Positions 16,622 through 25,206 of a stretch of 64,000 bases of DNA are shown piece after piece. Below the pieces are notes generated by a model, which did not search any database, was not told where the DNA came from, and saw only the letters and a list, made by a program, of their open reading frames with translations. Source of the DNA: Centipeda felix (lineage in GTDB: Bacteria; Bacillota; Negativicutes; Selenomonadales; Selenomonadaceae); the NCBI RefSeq assembly GCF_900186465.1, contig NZ_LT891957.1, positions 60,328 to 124,327 on the forward strand, written 5' to 3'. The position numbers and the translations under genes were made by a program. Within the stretch, counting starts at the first letter, position 1. Each line of letters opens with the position of its first letter.

Positions 16622-17526
16622 GTTCCCGCTCTCCATCCGAACTGCCGCCCCGTGAGTTCTGCAATCGTCATGGAGACAGTGCGCGTGTCCATAACGGTGG
16701 AAGTTAGATTCTGCTCGACGATATGCCTTCCATATTCAGTGACCGTCCCACCGCTCTTTTCAATCGCCGTCAAAGCACACAGCCCTTCTGCCGTGCGGTA
16801 GGCAGGATTCCCGATGAGGGAAATCCCCGTCACACGCGAGTCTGCGCCATACTGCGTAATAAGTGATGCGGTATCCACAGATTGCAGAATCTCCTGATTC
16901 GTAGCCGTCGCCTCATAGCTTCCATCACCGCAATCGGTCATATCCGTCTGTGTCGCTTGGACGGGCAGCATGATAACCTGCTCCCGTGGGCTGATTTCCT
17001 CATCCGAGAGGATGAGGTTCGAGACGAGAATGTCCTCGGTTCTACTGTAAACCGTAATGGTCTTTTCACTGGAACTGTAGGCGTACCAAAAAGAGCAGTC
17101 CTGCTTGTTATAAACCTCGCGTTCGTTCAGGAGTGCCCGAAAGATACCGTCATTGTTCTGCCCCGGTTTGACGTGGAACCACAAGGTATTGACTGCATTT
17201 ACGCGAATGCTGTCGGAAGTGGCAATGGTATCGTTATTGTTGTCTCCCTTCATGCGCCACCTGCTCCAGGACGTTTCCGCACTAACGATGATGTAGCCAC
17301 CAATTGCAAGGGTAAGTTTGGCACGGTCTGCATTCTCCGGTGCTTTGAAGTACAGATCCAGTTTCCCGTAAAGCTCTGCAGGGAATTCTGAAATCGTCAG
17401 CCCTTTGTCACTGGTCGGCTGCCAGAAGGATATGCCTGTTTTGCTGTACTGCTCCCCTGTTACCGTCGTGCCGCCACGAACTGAGAGCAGCTCCGCATAG
17501 CCTGGATTGATGTATTTGAAAGCCAT
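16618..17526 (-). CDS. Phage tail protein (distal tail region)
   Basis: A 302-residue protein starting MAFKYINPGYAELL. The first half (KLDLYFKAPENADRAKLTLAIGGYIIVSAETSWSRWRMKGDN) reads like a jelly-roll or lectin-like beta sandwich, often used for carbohydrate contact. The second half is beta-rich. GGAGG before 17526 sets the start. The tail-operon position suggests a distal tail or fibre component. No named family recognised. Confidence 0.6.
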   Translation of the reverse strand: MAFKYINPGYAELLSVRGGTTVTGEQYSKTGISFWQPTSDKGLTISEFPAELYGKLDLYFKAPENADRAKLTLAIGGYIIVSAETSWSRWRMKGDNNNDTIATSDSIRVNAVNTLWFHVKPGQNNDGIFRALLNEREVYNKQDCSFWYAYSSSEKTITVYSRTEDILVSNLILSDEEISPREQVIMLPVQATQTDMTDCGDGSYEATATNQEILQSVDTASLITQYGADSRVTGISLIGNPAYRTAEGLCALTAIEKSGGTVTEYGRHIVEQNLTSTVMDTRTVSMTIAELTGRQFGWRAGT

Positions 17527-17536
17527 ACGAACCTCC

Positions 17537-17950
17537 TCAGTCCGACACAAGCAGCCCCTCTGCCTGAATGTCCACACTCGAATCCTGCTGTGGCGGCTCA
17601 TCTGTCGTACTCAGAGCCTTGACCCAGAAAATCGTATTCTTATCGGCAATATTGGATAATGAGATACTGTCTTTCCACTCGGCAGACTCCAATGCCGTTT
17701 CGGCAGTGTATTTGTTATCCGTCGCGGCTTTCCACTTGTCCGCATGATCACCGACGAACTTGACCGTAAGTGTTCCGTCGATATGGAAGCCGCTCTCGCA
17801 GCGTACTGCACATTTGACGGCTTTCTCTTCGCCCTTGCCCGCATCGAGCAAAACGGAGATCGGTGCAAGTTCCGTGCCTGAGCTCACCTCCGTCCCGTCC
17901 TTGCCGCCCTCAGTCGGATTGTTCATATAGATATGCAGCAGTTCTGCCAT
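17537..17950 (-). CDS. Phage tail protein, small
   Basis: A 137-residue protein, MAELLHIYMNNPTEGGKDGTEVSSG, followed by what looks like an immunoglobulin-like beta sandwich (PISVLLDAGKGEEKAVKCAVRCESGFHIDGTLTVKF). Such small Ig-like proteins decorate tails or tail tips. The start is fixed by GGAGGG upstream of 17950. Its neighbours on both sides are tail genes. Confidence 0.6.
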   Translation of the reverse strand: MAELLHIYMNNPTEGGKDGTEVSSGTELAPISVLLDAGKGEEKAVKCAVRCESGFHIDGTLTVKFVGDHADKWKAATDNKYTAETALESAEWKDSISLSNIADKNTIFWVKALSTTDEPPQQDSSVDIQAEGLLVSD

Positions 17951-17952
17951 TA

Positions 17953-18306
17953 TCACACCCTCCAAAATTCCAGAGACAGTTTATATACCTTCGGAAAATG
18001 AGCCATATACTCGTAGGATTTCACCACGACACGCATAGAGGGCAGGATGTTCCCGCCCTCATCGGTCACGGACACCCTTGCCCGGCTGTCCCAGTAGCTC
18101 TTGATCTTTTCCCAGTCGGCGGCAGTGATTGTGACCGTACAGGAAATACGGTCGCCCTCCGTGATGTGTCCGAAATCCTGCACGACCGCGCCGCCGACAA
18201 TTTCGATGATTTGCTGACGATCGTCGGGAACGGTCTGCCAGTTTTCAACGGATAATGTCCGTACCTCACCAATGTGAATATGAATTGGAATCACCTCCAA
18301 GGGCAT
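17953..18306 (-). CDS. Phage tail protein downstream of tape measure; unusual start
   Basis: Up to 117 residues, mainly beta (VRTLSVENWQTVPDDRQQIIEIVGGAVVQDFGHITEGDRISCTVTITAADW... VYKLSLEFWRV). It resembles short DUF6046/LysM-side tail proteins in position and layout, but I cannot name a family. The only upstream in-frame ATG (18306) has no ribosome site and lies inside the tape-measure gene. The strong TTGGAGGTGAT site lies about eight bases before an in-frame ATT codon, so the true start may be a rare ATT and the protein correspondingly shorter. Confidence 0.6.
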   Translation of the reverse strand: MPLEVIPIHIHIGEVRTLSVENWQTVPDDRQQIIEIVGGAVVQDFGHITEGDRISCTVTITAADWEKIKSYWDSRARVSVTDEGGNILPSMRVVVKSYEYMAHFPKVYKLSLEFWRV

Positions 18307-20806
18307 TTTCAACGGCGGGGCGAATGCGGTCGGCGACGTGATCGGCAAGCATACGCATTCCCTCGTTGTCCTCCGTGACGGCGTTCTCGATTTGCACCTG
18401 TATGTGAATCTGACGGTTGTCTGTCATGGATGGAGCAGTCTGACCGCTGTTCCGCGCGTCAGATGCGGAAGAAACGCCTTGCACCTGCCGCCCGAGTTCC
18501 GACATCATCCCCGCATAGGAGAACTCCTGCCCATTCACACGGATGCGGGAGCTGTCCTCACGCTTCTCGGGAGCGAAATTCGGCAGGAGATTCTCCATCG
18601 CCCATTTGCGCCCGGACTGAAACTGTTGGAGAAGCTCCGGTGTCAGCCCCAGATCCTCTGCCGTAAACTTGTTCTTCTTGCGAAGGTACTCCATCAACCC
18701 AACTTGCCCGGATTTCTTGAACACCTGCAGTTCCTCTTTCTGGGAGCGGAGGACTTCCAGAGCAGCGTTGCGTTTGGCATCGAGCTTCTGCTTCTCCGCC
18801 CAGCGTGTTGCCTCGACCTCGTCCAGTCCCTTCTGTACCCACGCATCCTTCTCGCGCTCTATCTCTGCAAGGCGGTTTTCAAGCTCGGTTTTCCAGATGG
18901 AGTCAATATTGGAAGCAACGTCTCGCTCCCACTGCTCCATGACACGCGCCTTGCTCTCACTGAGCCACGCCTGTGTTTGGAGTTCGTCCAAGCCCTTTTG
19001 GTGGAAGGCATCGGCTTCACGGGCGATGGAGTCCAGTTTGTTTTGCAAATCGGTCTTGTAGAGCGCATTCGCCTTGTCCACAACGTCGCGCTGAAAGTCG
19101 GAATATATCTTCGCTTCCTTCGCCAGACGGTATTCGTCGATCAGATGCGGATCTGCGCCTTTCTGGAAGAAATCGAAGGATTCGCGATCCAGACTGTGAA
19201 GGCTGTTCTGGATGTCCGTATGCGTCAGTGTATATAAACTGTCCGTCAGTTGTGCGGTCGCCTTTGCAGATTCGCTGACCGTTTTCACGGCATCTTTCTC
19301 TGCCGCCGCACGGATTTTTGCAGCTTTGGCATTCTGCTCCTGTGCCTTGGCATTCTTCTCCGCTTCGGCACGCGCCTTCTCCTCTGCCGCCGCTTTCTCT
19401 TTGGCGATTTTCTGCTGTTCTTGGTATTGCTTGTATTCGTCCCCGTAGAGAGCATCGAGAACGCTGCCGCCGAGGAACGGAACAGCAATCAGCGGAGATG
19501 CCACGGGGTGATTTTTCACAAGCCAGCTGTTTGCCTCGGCGTGTTTATTGACCTTGTGAATCTGTTCTCCGACAAAGCCCGCGAGCTCTGCGACGGTCTT
19601 GAGAGCTTCGCCCCATCCGAGCACGGCATCCTTGATCTCGTCCTTGTTGTCGCGGATCATTTCAACCAGAGATTCAAAGCCGTCATTGATCTCGGGCATG
19701 AGTTCCTCGGCGACAGGAAGCAGTGCCGCACCAAGCGCAAGTTTCAGCTGTCCCGCTTCCATCTCCATCGCACGCCACTTGAGATAGGTCTCATGCGCCT
19801 GCTCTGGGTCAAGCAGTCCCGTGGTCTTGACGCGAGAAGAAATAGTCATCAGATCGTCATACTGCTCTAGAATCGGGATGAGAGCCGCACCACGCGCACC
19901 GAGCACCTCGGCGGTATACGCTTCCTCCATTCCCGCTTCGCTTGCCGTCTTGTATCCCTTGGCAAGCTGCGCCAGCTGCTCGTTCAGAGGCAGGAGATTG
20001 CCCTGCTGGTCTTTGAGCTCAATTCCGAAACGTGAAAGGGCGCGGACGGTATCGTTGCCGCTCTCTCCCGCAGATCCCACCTGTTTGTCCAAACGAGCGA
20101 TCAGTGGAATAATGCTCTTGATGTCCGTATCCGCAAGCTGAAACACCCGATTGAGCGTCGCCGCCTCTCCCGCGGACACATGAAGCCGCTGTGTAAGTTT
20201 ATAGACGTTCTCGCCCGCAAGCATCGCATCTTTCGTGATGTTGAACAGTCCTGCACCTGTTGCCGCAACAGCCATAACAGCGGCCATCTTTGCAGAGAGG
20301 ACGTTGAATCCACTCGTGAGATTCCTGACTCCCGCCTGTGCCGCCGTCATTCCTGCGGAAATGTGCCCGCCAAGCGTGCCGGAGAGAACCGCACTCTCCT
20401 TGAGGCGCGTGTTGAGCTTTCGGACTTCCGCTTCTGTCTGGGCAACGGTTCTCTGCTGACGCAGGAGATTGTTCTCGGCACGCCGATAGGACGCACTATC
20501 CACGCCGTCATTCTTCTTTGCGGATTGGAGGACAGCGGCAAGAATCTGTTCCTTTTGCCGCTGAATGTCGAGTTCTCGGTTAATCGCCTGATGACGCACC
20601 TTGATCTTATCCAGTTCCGTCCCCACACCGTCGAGTTTGGCAAGATCGGCATCCAGTTTCAGATGGATGTTGTTTGCCTTGTTGTTCAGGCGTGCGATGG
20701 AATCTGAGACGGTCTTGCCCGCCGTGTCGAAATCTAGTTGCAGCTGTGCGATGTTGAGACCGATGTCGAGATAGAGTTCATCAATCTTCTGTCCGCGCTT
20801 TGCCAC
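18266..20806 (-). CDS. Tail tape measure protein
   Basis: An 846-residue protein that sets tail length and fills the tail tube. The N-terminal ~170 residues are a long coiled coil (LAKLDGVGTELDKIKVRHQAINRELDIQRQKEQIL). A hydrophobic stretch near residues 175-195 (SAKMAAVMAVAATGAGLFNI) is followed by TMP-core helices. Residues ~531-685 carry three tandem 55-residue repeats with the QKG.D landmark (19216-18748). The start is GTG at 20806 with GGGAGGGAG upstream. Length agrees with a medium siphovirus tail. Confidence 0.9.
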   Translation of the reverse strand: MAKRGQKIDELYLDIGLNIAQLQLDFDTAGKTVSDSIARLNNKANNIHLKLDADLAKLDGVGTELDKIKVRHQAINRELDIQRQKEQILAAVLQSAKKNDGVDSASYRRAENNLLRQQRTVAQTEAEVRKLNTRLKESAVLSGTLGGHISAGMTAAQAGVRNLTSGFNVLSAKMAAVMAVAATGAGLFNITKDAMLAGENVYKLTQRLHVSAGEAATLNRVFQLADTDIKSIIPLIARLDKQVGSAGESGNDTVRALSRFGIELKDQQGNLLPLNEQLAQLAKGYKTASEAGMEEAYTAEVLGARGAALIPILEQYDDLMTISSRVKTTGLLDPEQAHETYLKWRAMEMEAGQLKLALGAALLPVAEELMPEINDGFESLVEMIRDNKDEIKDAVLGWGEALKTVAELAGFVGEQIHKVNKHAEANSWLVKNHPVASPLIAVPFLGGSVLDALYGDEYKQYQEQQKIAKEKAAAEEKARAEAEKNAKAQEQNAKAAKIRAAAEKDAVKTVSESAKATAQLTDSLYTLTHTDIQNSLHSLDRESFDFFQKGADPHLIDEYRLAKEAKIYSDFQRDVVDKANALYKTDLQNKLDSIAREADAFHQKGLDELQTQAWLSESKARVMEQWERDVASNIDSIWKTELENRLAEIEREKDAWVQKGLDEVEATRWAEKQKLDAKRNAALEVLRSQKEELQVFKKSGQVGLMEYLRKKNKFTAEDLGLTPELLQQFQSGRKWAMENLLPNFAPEKREDSSRIRVNGQEFSYAGMMSELGRQVQGVSSASDARNSGQTAPSMTDNRQIHIQVQIENAVTEDNEGMRMLADHVADRIRPAVENALGGDSNSYSHW
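18748..19216 (-). repeat. Three tandem 55-residue repeats in the tape measure protein
   Basis: Units begin DIQNSLHSLDRES, DLQNKLDSIAREA and ELENRLAEIEREK. Each has FxQKG or an equivalent at position 16-20, and ends ALYKT or SIWKT. The spacing is exactly 55 residues for the first two; the third is shorter at its end. In-frame modular repeats in tape measure genes are a route to changing tail length. Confidence 0.75.
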
Positions 20807-20819
20807 TCCATCTCCCTCC

Positions 20820-21062
20820 CTACATCACGTCGTCAATAAATCGCTCGGACAATCTTTCTTCGCAGATCGCCTTTACAACAAGCTGATCGAGCAGAAATGC
20901 AATCTCGTGCCCGTCAATCTCCTGCATCGTCCACCCATAGGCGGACTGCAGCCGCTCGTAGTAACGCAGTAAGTTCCGGTACGGAGAAAGAACTACGCCT
21001 CTTTCCCCGTCTCCTCGTTTGGGAGGTTCACCAGTTTGGAAAACGTCAGCGACTGAATCCAT
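20820..21062 (-). CDS. Tail assembly chaperone, frameshifted T part
   Basis: Reading frame that overlaps the end of the G gene in the -1 frame and has no ribosome site of its own. It encodes RNLLRYYERLQSAYGWTMQEIDGHEIAFLLDQLVVKA, typical of the T domain that recruits the tape measure protein in lambda-like gpG-gpGT pairs. It is expected to be made only as a G-T fusion of about 162 residues through the CCCAAAC slip at 21017-21023. Confidence 0.8.
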   Translation of the reverse strand: MDSVADVFQTGEPPKRGDGERGVVLSPYRNLLRYYERLQSAYGWTMQEIDGHEIAFLLDQLVVKAICEERLSERFIDDVM

Positions 21063-21307
21063 CGGAAAAGCGCACGGGTGAGCGGCACAATGTCCGCAAC
21101 TTCTACGTTTTCGTCGATGACTTCCTTCGTCACTTCCTCCCGTCCGAAGCCGAGGACGATCAGTCGGACGTGCTCGTCCAAGAACGTCTCAAGATCCATG
21201 TCCTGTTTCTCTGCATCAAAAAAAGCAAGGAACTCGCGCCATACCTTCATCTTCGGAGGATGCGGCGTGATCTCCCTGCCCGCAATATGCAGTATTGGTG
21301 TTTTCAT
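20993..21307 (-). CDS. Tail assembly chaperone G
   Basis: A 104-residue acidic protein (MKTPILHIAGREITPHPPKMKVWREFLAFFDAEKQDMDLETFLDEHVRLIVLGFG) between major tail protein and tape measure, the invariant place of gpG-type chaperones. It binds tail tube and tape measure during tail assembly. The start at 21307 follows a GAGGTC site. Near its end the sequence C CCA AAC, in frame, allows a -1 slip to the T frame. Confidence 0.82.
   Translation of the reverse strand: MKTPILHIAGREITPHPPKMKVWREFLAFFDAEKQDMDLETFLDEHVRLIVLGFGREEVTKEVIDENVEVADIVPLTRALFRWIQSLTFSKLVNLPNEETGKEA
21017..21023 (-). promoter_or_regulatory. -1 ribosomal frameshift site CCCAAAC
   Basis: In the G frame the codons are CTC CCA AAC, giving the canonical X XXY YYZ heptamer. 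After the slip the reading is CCC AAA CGA and runs into the T frame with no stop until 20820. Slippery sites at this position are conserved in long-tailed phages. Confidence 0.8.
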
Positions 21308-21318
21308 TGTGACCTCCC

Positions 21319-21918
21319 TCAGACCTGCTCGTACCACTTCGTTCCAGTCTCAGCGGCAAAGCCCGCCGCCTCCTCATCTGCCTTGGCGTAGGACAGCCCG
21401 TCCGAGAGTCGGTAGATCGCCTTTGCCGTCAGCGTCGGCGTGTCGAACTGAATGCTCTCCTGCTTCGAGTTGCCGCTCTCCGAGGGTTCCGTGAATTGGA
21501 CTTTGTAGAATTTGGTGTATCTCTTCTTGCCGTTGCGCTTATCCGACTGAAAGAGCACGGCGAAGTACGGAGCGACATCGTCCTTGCCCGCCTTCATCAC
21601 GCCGTTCTCGATACTATGTCCCAAAAGATAGGCTGTGTATTCCAAAGGAAGCGCGGCAGTATCGAAGGTGAGGTCGTAGGATGCGGTATTCGATGCCGTA
21701 TCTACGGACTGCCCATCGGCGAAAAGCTCCGCCTGATTCGTCTGCGGCTTGATGTCCACCTTGCGGAGCAGTTTTCCGAGCGGAATCGGCTTCTCGTAGC
21801 TCGCCGTACCGTCCGCCTCATCGGTGAGCATCTTGGCGATATGAAGTTTCTGGATGTTGATGAACTGCCCGCTCGTAAGATTCCCTGCGGGCTTTGCTGC
21901 CGGTGTTGGACTTGGCAT
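21319..21918 (-). CDS. Major tail protein (phi13-like)
   Basis: A 199-residue tube protein of the phi13/TIGR01603 type. It opens with FINIQKLHIAKMLTDEADGTASYEKPIPLGKLLRKVDIKPQTNQAELFADGQSVDTAS and contains LEYTAYLLGHSIENGVMKAGKDDVAPYFAVLFQSDKRNGKKRYTKFYKVQF, the usual core of this family. Hexamers stack to form the tail tube. It sits between the tail completion gene and the assembly chaperones. Confidence 0.9.
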   Translation of the reverse strand: MPSPTPAAKPAGNLTSGQFINIQKLHIAKMLTDEADGTASYEKPIPLGKLLRKVDIKPQTNQAELFADGQSVDTASNTASYDLTFDTAALPLEYTAYLLGHSIENGVMKAGKDDVAPYFAVLFQSDKRNGKKRYTKFYKVQFTEPSESGNSKQESIQFDTPTLTAKAIYRLSDGLSYAKADEEAAGFAAETGTKWYEQV

Positions 21919-21919
21919 A

Positions 21920-22282
21920 TTATTCTCCCTCCATTGCTGTTTTATAGTCTGTGATTTCTACGAATATATCTTTCTCTGTCAGTTCCTGTGTCTGCACACG
22001 GACAAAGCCGAGCGGCAGAAGCACATTCTGCACTGCTCTGTGAATCTCTCGAAAACGTCCATCCTTCGTCAGAATATGGATACGCACCGTGATTCGGCGT
22101 TCCAGTTCCGCACCGTCTGCCGAGAGCGCAGGAACGTCGGAAATGACAGAGTAGACGAGAATGGGGTATGTCCCCGCATTGGGACTGCGCCCGTGGTAGA
22201 TGCCCTTTCTCCCATGTACGAGAAGCTGCGTCAGCTCCTTAGAGCATACAAGAGATTGGTACACCATCTTCGCAATACTCAT
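21920..22282 (-). CDS. Tail completion/terminator protein (DUF3168-like)
   Basis: A 120-residue protein (MSIAKMVYQSLVCSKELTQLLVHGRKGIYHGRSPNAGTYPILVYSVISDVP... VFVEITDY-like end) with the size and motif pattern of gp17/DUF3168 tail completion proteins that cap the tail tube at the head end. Its start overlaps the end of the HK97 gp10-like gene by four bases. Confidence 0.75.
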   Translation of the reverse strand: MSIAKMVYQSLVCSKELTQLLVHGRKGIYHGRSPNAGTYPILVYSVISDVPALSADGAELERRITVRIHILTKDGRFREIHRAVQNVLLPLGFVRVQTQELTEKDIFVEITDYKTAMEGE

Positions 22283-22677
22283 TTCCCTCTCCTCCGTATT
22301 GCCATACGGACGGCATCGACGATGGCAGAACGGATACTGTCCCTCCTGGCATCAAGGGCAGGATAGAGAAACGGACGGTTGATGCGTGGGCTGAACTCAA
22401 CGAGCACACCGTAGAATACGCCATCCTGCGATTCCGCATTTGCCGCAATCCTCCAAACAGAGCCGTCCTTTCTGCGCAGTCGCTTATGGATGGAGTCACG
22501 GAGTGCGCCCTTCACTACACGCTTATCTGTTCCCGTATAGACGGGACAGCGGTTCTTTGCCTCTGCGACCACATCGTCCGCACCGTGTGCGAGGGCTTCC
22601 TTTGCCACAGCCGTCGCCTCTGCACCAAGCTCCGAGAGGATCTTCTCGGCAGAGACGAATCCTCGATATCTAGCCAT
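22279..22677 (-). CDS. HK97 gp10-like head-tail protein
   Basis: A 132-residue protein with the HK97-gp10/tail-component pattern: AEKILSELGAEATAVAKEALAHGADDVVAEAKNRCPVYTGTDKRVVKGALRDSI and a C-terminal VEFSPRINRPFLYPALDARRDSI. It joins the head completion complex to the tail. The start at 22677 overlaps the end of the preceding gene by eight bases. Confidence 0.88.
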   Translation of the reverse strand: MARYRGFVSAEKILSELGAEATAVAKEALAHGADDVVAEAKNRCPVYTGTDKRVVKGALRDSIHKRLRRKDGSVWRIAANAESQDGVFYGVLVEFSPRINRPFLYPALDARRDSIRSAIVDAVRMAIRRRGK

Positions 22678-23008
22678 CTTCCACCAACTCCCTGCATTCC
22701 AGAACAAGCCACCGTTTCTTCCCGCCAAGCGGATACGGCGGCGCAATCGGCGTGAGCGTTTTATTGCCCCAACGGATACAATCCGTCACTTGTACATCTG
22801 TGCGGTAACGAACAACGATGCGGTAATCCACCTCCTGCACCTTCTCCGCATAGCCGTCGGAGATTTTCGCCGCAAAGGGCAGAACGAGGGCCCAGGCTTT
22901 ACCGACTTCCTGCGTTGTTTGTGCGAGGATATTCCCCTCATCGTCCGTATCCATCACGGGGCGCAGAATGGTGATTCGATGACGCAGTTCGCTCATAGAC
23001 ACCTGCAT
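22670..23008 (-). CDS. Phage head closure protein
   Basis: A 112-residue protein of the SPP1 gp16/HK97 head-closure family: LRHRITILRPVMDTDDEGN, then KAWALVLPFAAKI, and a central beta barrel segment YRIVVRYRTDVQVTDCIRW. It closes the portal channel after packaging. TAG of the upstream gene directly precedes the ATG at 23008, and GGAGG is eight bases upstream. Confidence 0.88.
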   Translation of the reverse strand: MQVSMSELRHRITILRPVMDTDDEGNILAQTTQEVGKAWALVLPFAAKISDGYAEKVQEVDYRIVVRYRTDVQVTDCIRWGNKTLTPIAPPYPLGGKKRWLVLECRELVEDG

Positions 23009-23284
23009 CTAAAAGACCTCCTTCCGAACGCCGAAGAGAAGCGACCGCAGTGTCAAGGCAAGCCCTCTGTGATCCGCTTCCTCCCGATGTTCATAGAGAT
23101 AGGACACGGCGTAGAGAATTGCAACGCGCACAATCGCCTGATCTTCGACCTTGGACAGCTTCTTCACGCGCAGTAACGCTGTACAGATTTGTTCTGCCGT
23201 TTCCGTAAAGTGCGTGAGGAGATCGTCCTCCTCATCGCCGTCAATCCTAAGATACTGCTTGACTGCTGCAAGCGGCACAAGCAT
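23009..23284 (-). CDS. Head-tail connector (gp6-like)
   Basis: A 91-residue protein: MLVPLAAVKQYLRIDGDEEDDLLTHFTETAEQICTALL is the signature of phage_connect_1/gp6-like adaptors that bind the portal ring. An AAAGAAGGGAGG site upstream sets the start at 23284. It is placed between capsid and head closure genes as usual. Confidence 0.9.
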   Translation of the reverse strand: MLVPLAAVKQYLRIDGDEEDDLLTHFTETAEQICTALLRVKKLSKVEDQAIVRVAILYAVSYLYEHREEADHRGLALTLRSLLFGVRKEVF

Positions 23285-23318
23285 AGAACCACCTCCCTTC
23301 TTTGCCGCATATACCAAA

Positions 23319-24494
23319 TCAGCCCTTCATCTTGAGCGTCTGCACAGCCTCTTCGAGTACGAGCTTGCCGTCCACGCGCTCCTTCATGACGTAGCCGACC
23401 ATGCCGTTGCCCGCGAAGAGTTCCTTGAGTTCCTGCAGGGAACGTGTCCCACGGTCGCCGATGTTGTAATAGGAGTAATCGCCGAATGCAATGACGATCT
23501 TTCCCGCCTCGACAGCGGGCATATACGTCGAGGAATAGACGGGATAGCCGAGCAGACGGTCGGGTTCGCCCATCTGGTAGGACGGCTGCCAGAAATACGC
23601 ACCGTTGGCATCCTTGAGCTTTCGGATGCTTGCAAGGGTCTGGTCATTGACGATGAATGCCGCATTCTTCCGGTATGGACGCTTGAGACTGTAGACGAGT
23701 GTCACGAGTTCATCCGCCTTGAGGTCTGCCGCCGCCGTGGTAACGGATGTCTTTGCGGAGGCAAGAAGTCCCTTGGGCTTATGAGTCCCGTCGCCGTTCA
23801 GGAATGCGTCCTCCTCTGCGTTGCCCAGTGCCTTGCCGAACTGCTCGATGAGATAGCTCTCAAGGTTGAAGGCGTTGTCGTAGAGGAGTTCCTCCGTCAC
23901 CTTGACCGCGACATGGAGTTTGTGCGCATCGAGAACGATCTGGGCAAAGGTCGCGTCCCCGAAGGTGAGCGGCGCGCCTTCCTCAATCCACGATGCCGCA
24001 GGCTTCGTGGCGGCGATGTTGATCTTGTGCTCCCCGCTCGTGGTGATTACCGTCGCAAGCGGGCGCAGGACGTTCTCCTCATTCAGAACGTCAATGAGAC
24101 GCTGATCGTATTCCTCGGGTACGAGATAGCCGCCGTTTGCATCCACGCCTTCCTGCAGGACGTTCTCCACCTGCCGGAAATTCGTACGCAGTGCCTTGAG
24201 CATTGCCGCACGGTATGCCTCGCTTGCACGTCCCGTCTTTTCAGAAGACAATCCTGCCCCCGGAGTGTTGGTGATCGCCGCTGTCACAGGCTTTGCGAGC
24301 TGCGCGTCGAGAATCGCCTGACGTTCCATGCGCTCGATGTCCTTCCCGAGCGCAAGCACCTCGTTCTCCATCTGCTCATACGCCTTGGCATCTTCGGCTG
24401 TGAGATGCCCGTCCTTTTCGTGAGAATCCAGAAACTGCTTTGCCTGTTCCCACATTTCTGCACGCTTCTCGCGCATTGCCATTATCTTATCCAT
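23319..24494 (-). CDS. Major capsid protein (HK97 fold)
   Basis: A 391-residue HK97-type capsid protein. Residues ~1-105 are a charged, coiled-coil scaffold (delta) domain (MREKRAEMWEQAKQFLDSHEKDGHLTAEDAKAYEQMENEVLALG) expected to be removed by the upstream protease. The rest holds the conserved GGYLVPEEYDQRLIDVLNEENVLRPLATVITTSGEHKINIA and ADELVTLVYSLKRPYRKNAAFIVND segments. Head protein forming the icosahedral shell. Confidence 0.95.
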   Translation of the reverse strand: MDKIMAMREKRAEMWEQAKQFLDSHEKDGHLTAEDAKAYEQMENEVLALGKDIERMERQAILDAQLAKPVTAAITNTPGAGLSSEKTGRASEAYRAAMLKALRTNFRQVENVLQEGVDANGGYLVPEEYDQRLIDVLNEENVLRPLATVITTSGEHKINIAATKPAASWIEEGAPLTFGDATFAQIVLDAHKLHVAVKVTEELLYDNAFNLESYLIEQFGKALGNAEEDAFLNGDGTHKPKGLLASAKTSVTTAAADLKADELVTLVYSLKRPYRKNAAFIVNDQTLASIRKLKDANGAYFWQPSYQMGEPDRLLGYPVYSSTYMPAVEAGKIVIAFGDYSYYNIGDRGTRSLQELKELFAGNGMVGYVMKERVDGKLVLEEAVQTLKMKG

Positions 24495-24510
24495 GATCTT
24501 TTTCCCTCCG

Positions 24511-25206
24511 TTAGTGTGAAATAGAAAAGAGCCGTCTTTTCAGAGGCTCTACATCGACATTGTTTGATGGTGTTCCCTGCCCGAATTTCGAGAGCAGAGA
24601 GTTCGTGACGGCGGCACGGGAGAAGATCAGCCCGTCTGCCGTATCGGTCACAGGGCGCTGTGCGTCCGCATAGAGAACGGCATCTGCAAATCCAAGTTCC
24701 ACTGCTTTCTTTGCATTCATCCACGTCTCGGCATCCATCAGCCGTGAAATCTTTGCACGGGAAAGTCCCGTCTTGAGTTCGTAGGCGTTGATGATACTCT
24801 CCTTGATTTCGGCAAGGAAGGTAATCGTCCGCTCCATCTCATGTGTGTCTCCGATGGAAACAGTCATCGGGTTGTGGATCATCAACATCCCCAAGGGAGA
24901 AATCTCCACGGTTGATCCTGCCATTGCGACGACAGATGCGGCAGAAGCGGCAATCCCATCAATCTTGACAGCGACATGCCCCTTATACTCCATGAGCATA
25001 TTGTAAATCTGCGCCGCCGCATAGCAGTCCCCGCCTGGTGAGTTGATCCAGAGGTCAATATCTCCCTCGGCGGCGTGAAGTTCGGAGCGGAACATCTGAG
25101 GTGTGATCTCATCGCCCCACCACGTTTCATCCGAGATTTCACCGTCCAGAAGCAGAGTTCGCTTCTCTCCCTCGTTCCGTACCCAGTTCCAAAATTTACG
25201 TTTCAT
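24511..25206 (-). CDS. ClpP-like prohead protease
   Basis: A 231-residue S14/ClpP-type protease. It has INSPGGDCYAAAQIYNML, the nucleophile in GIAASAASVVAMAG, and the catalytic histidine in MLMIHNP. It is expected to cleave scaffold domains from the capsid protein encoded next. The start at 25206 overlaps the end of the portal gene by 11 bases. Confidence 0.93.
   Translation of the reverse strand: MKRKFWNWVRNEGEKRTLLLDGEISDETWWGDEITPQMFRSELHAAEGDIDLWINSPGGDCYAAAQIYNMLMEYKGHVAVKIDGIAASAASVVAMAGSTVEISPLGMLMIHNPMTVSIGDTHEMERTITFLAEIKESIINAYELKTGLSRAKISRLMDAETWMNAKKAVELGFADAVLYADAQRPVTDTADGLIFSRAAVTNSLLSKFGQGTPSNNVDVEPLKRRLFSISH

Noticed and set aside
20995-21012. GGGGAAAG as the tail-chaperone frameshift site
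   Set aside because: In the G frame the codons are GGG AAA, so the A-site tRNA would mispair after a -1 slip; CCCAAAC a few codons earlier fits the X XXY YYZ rule exactly.
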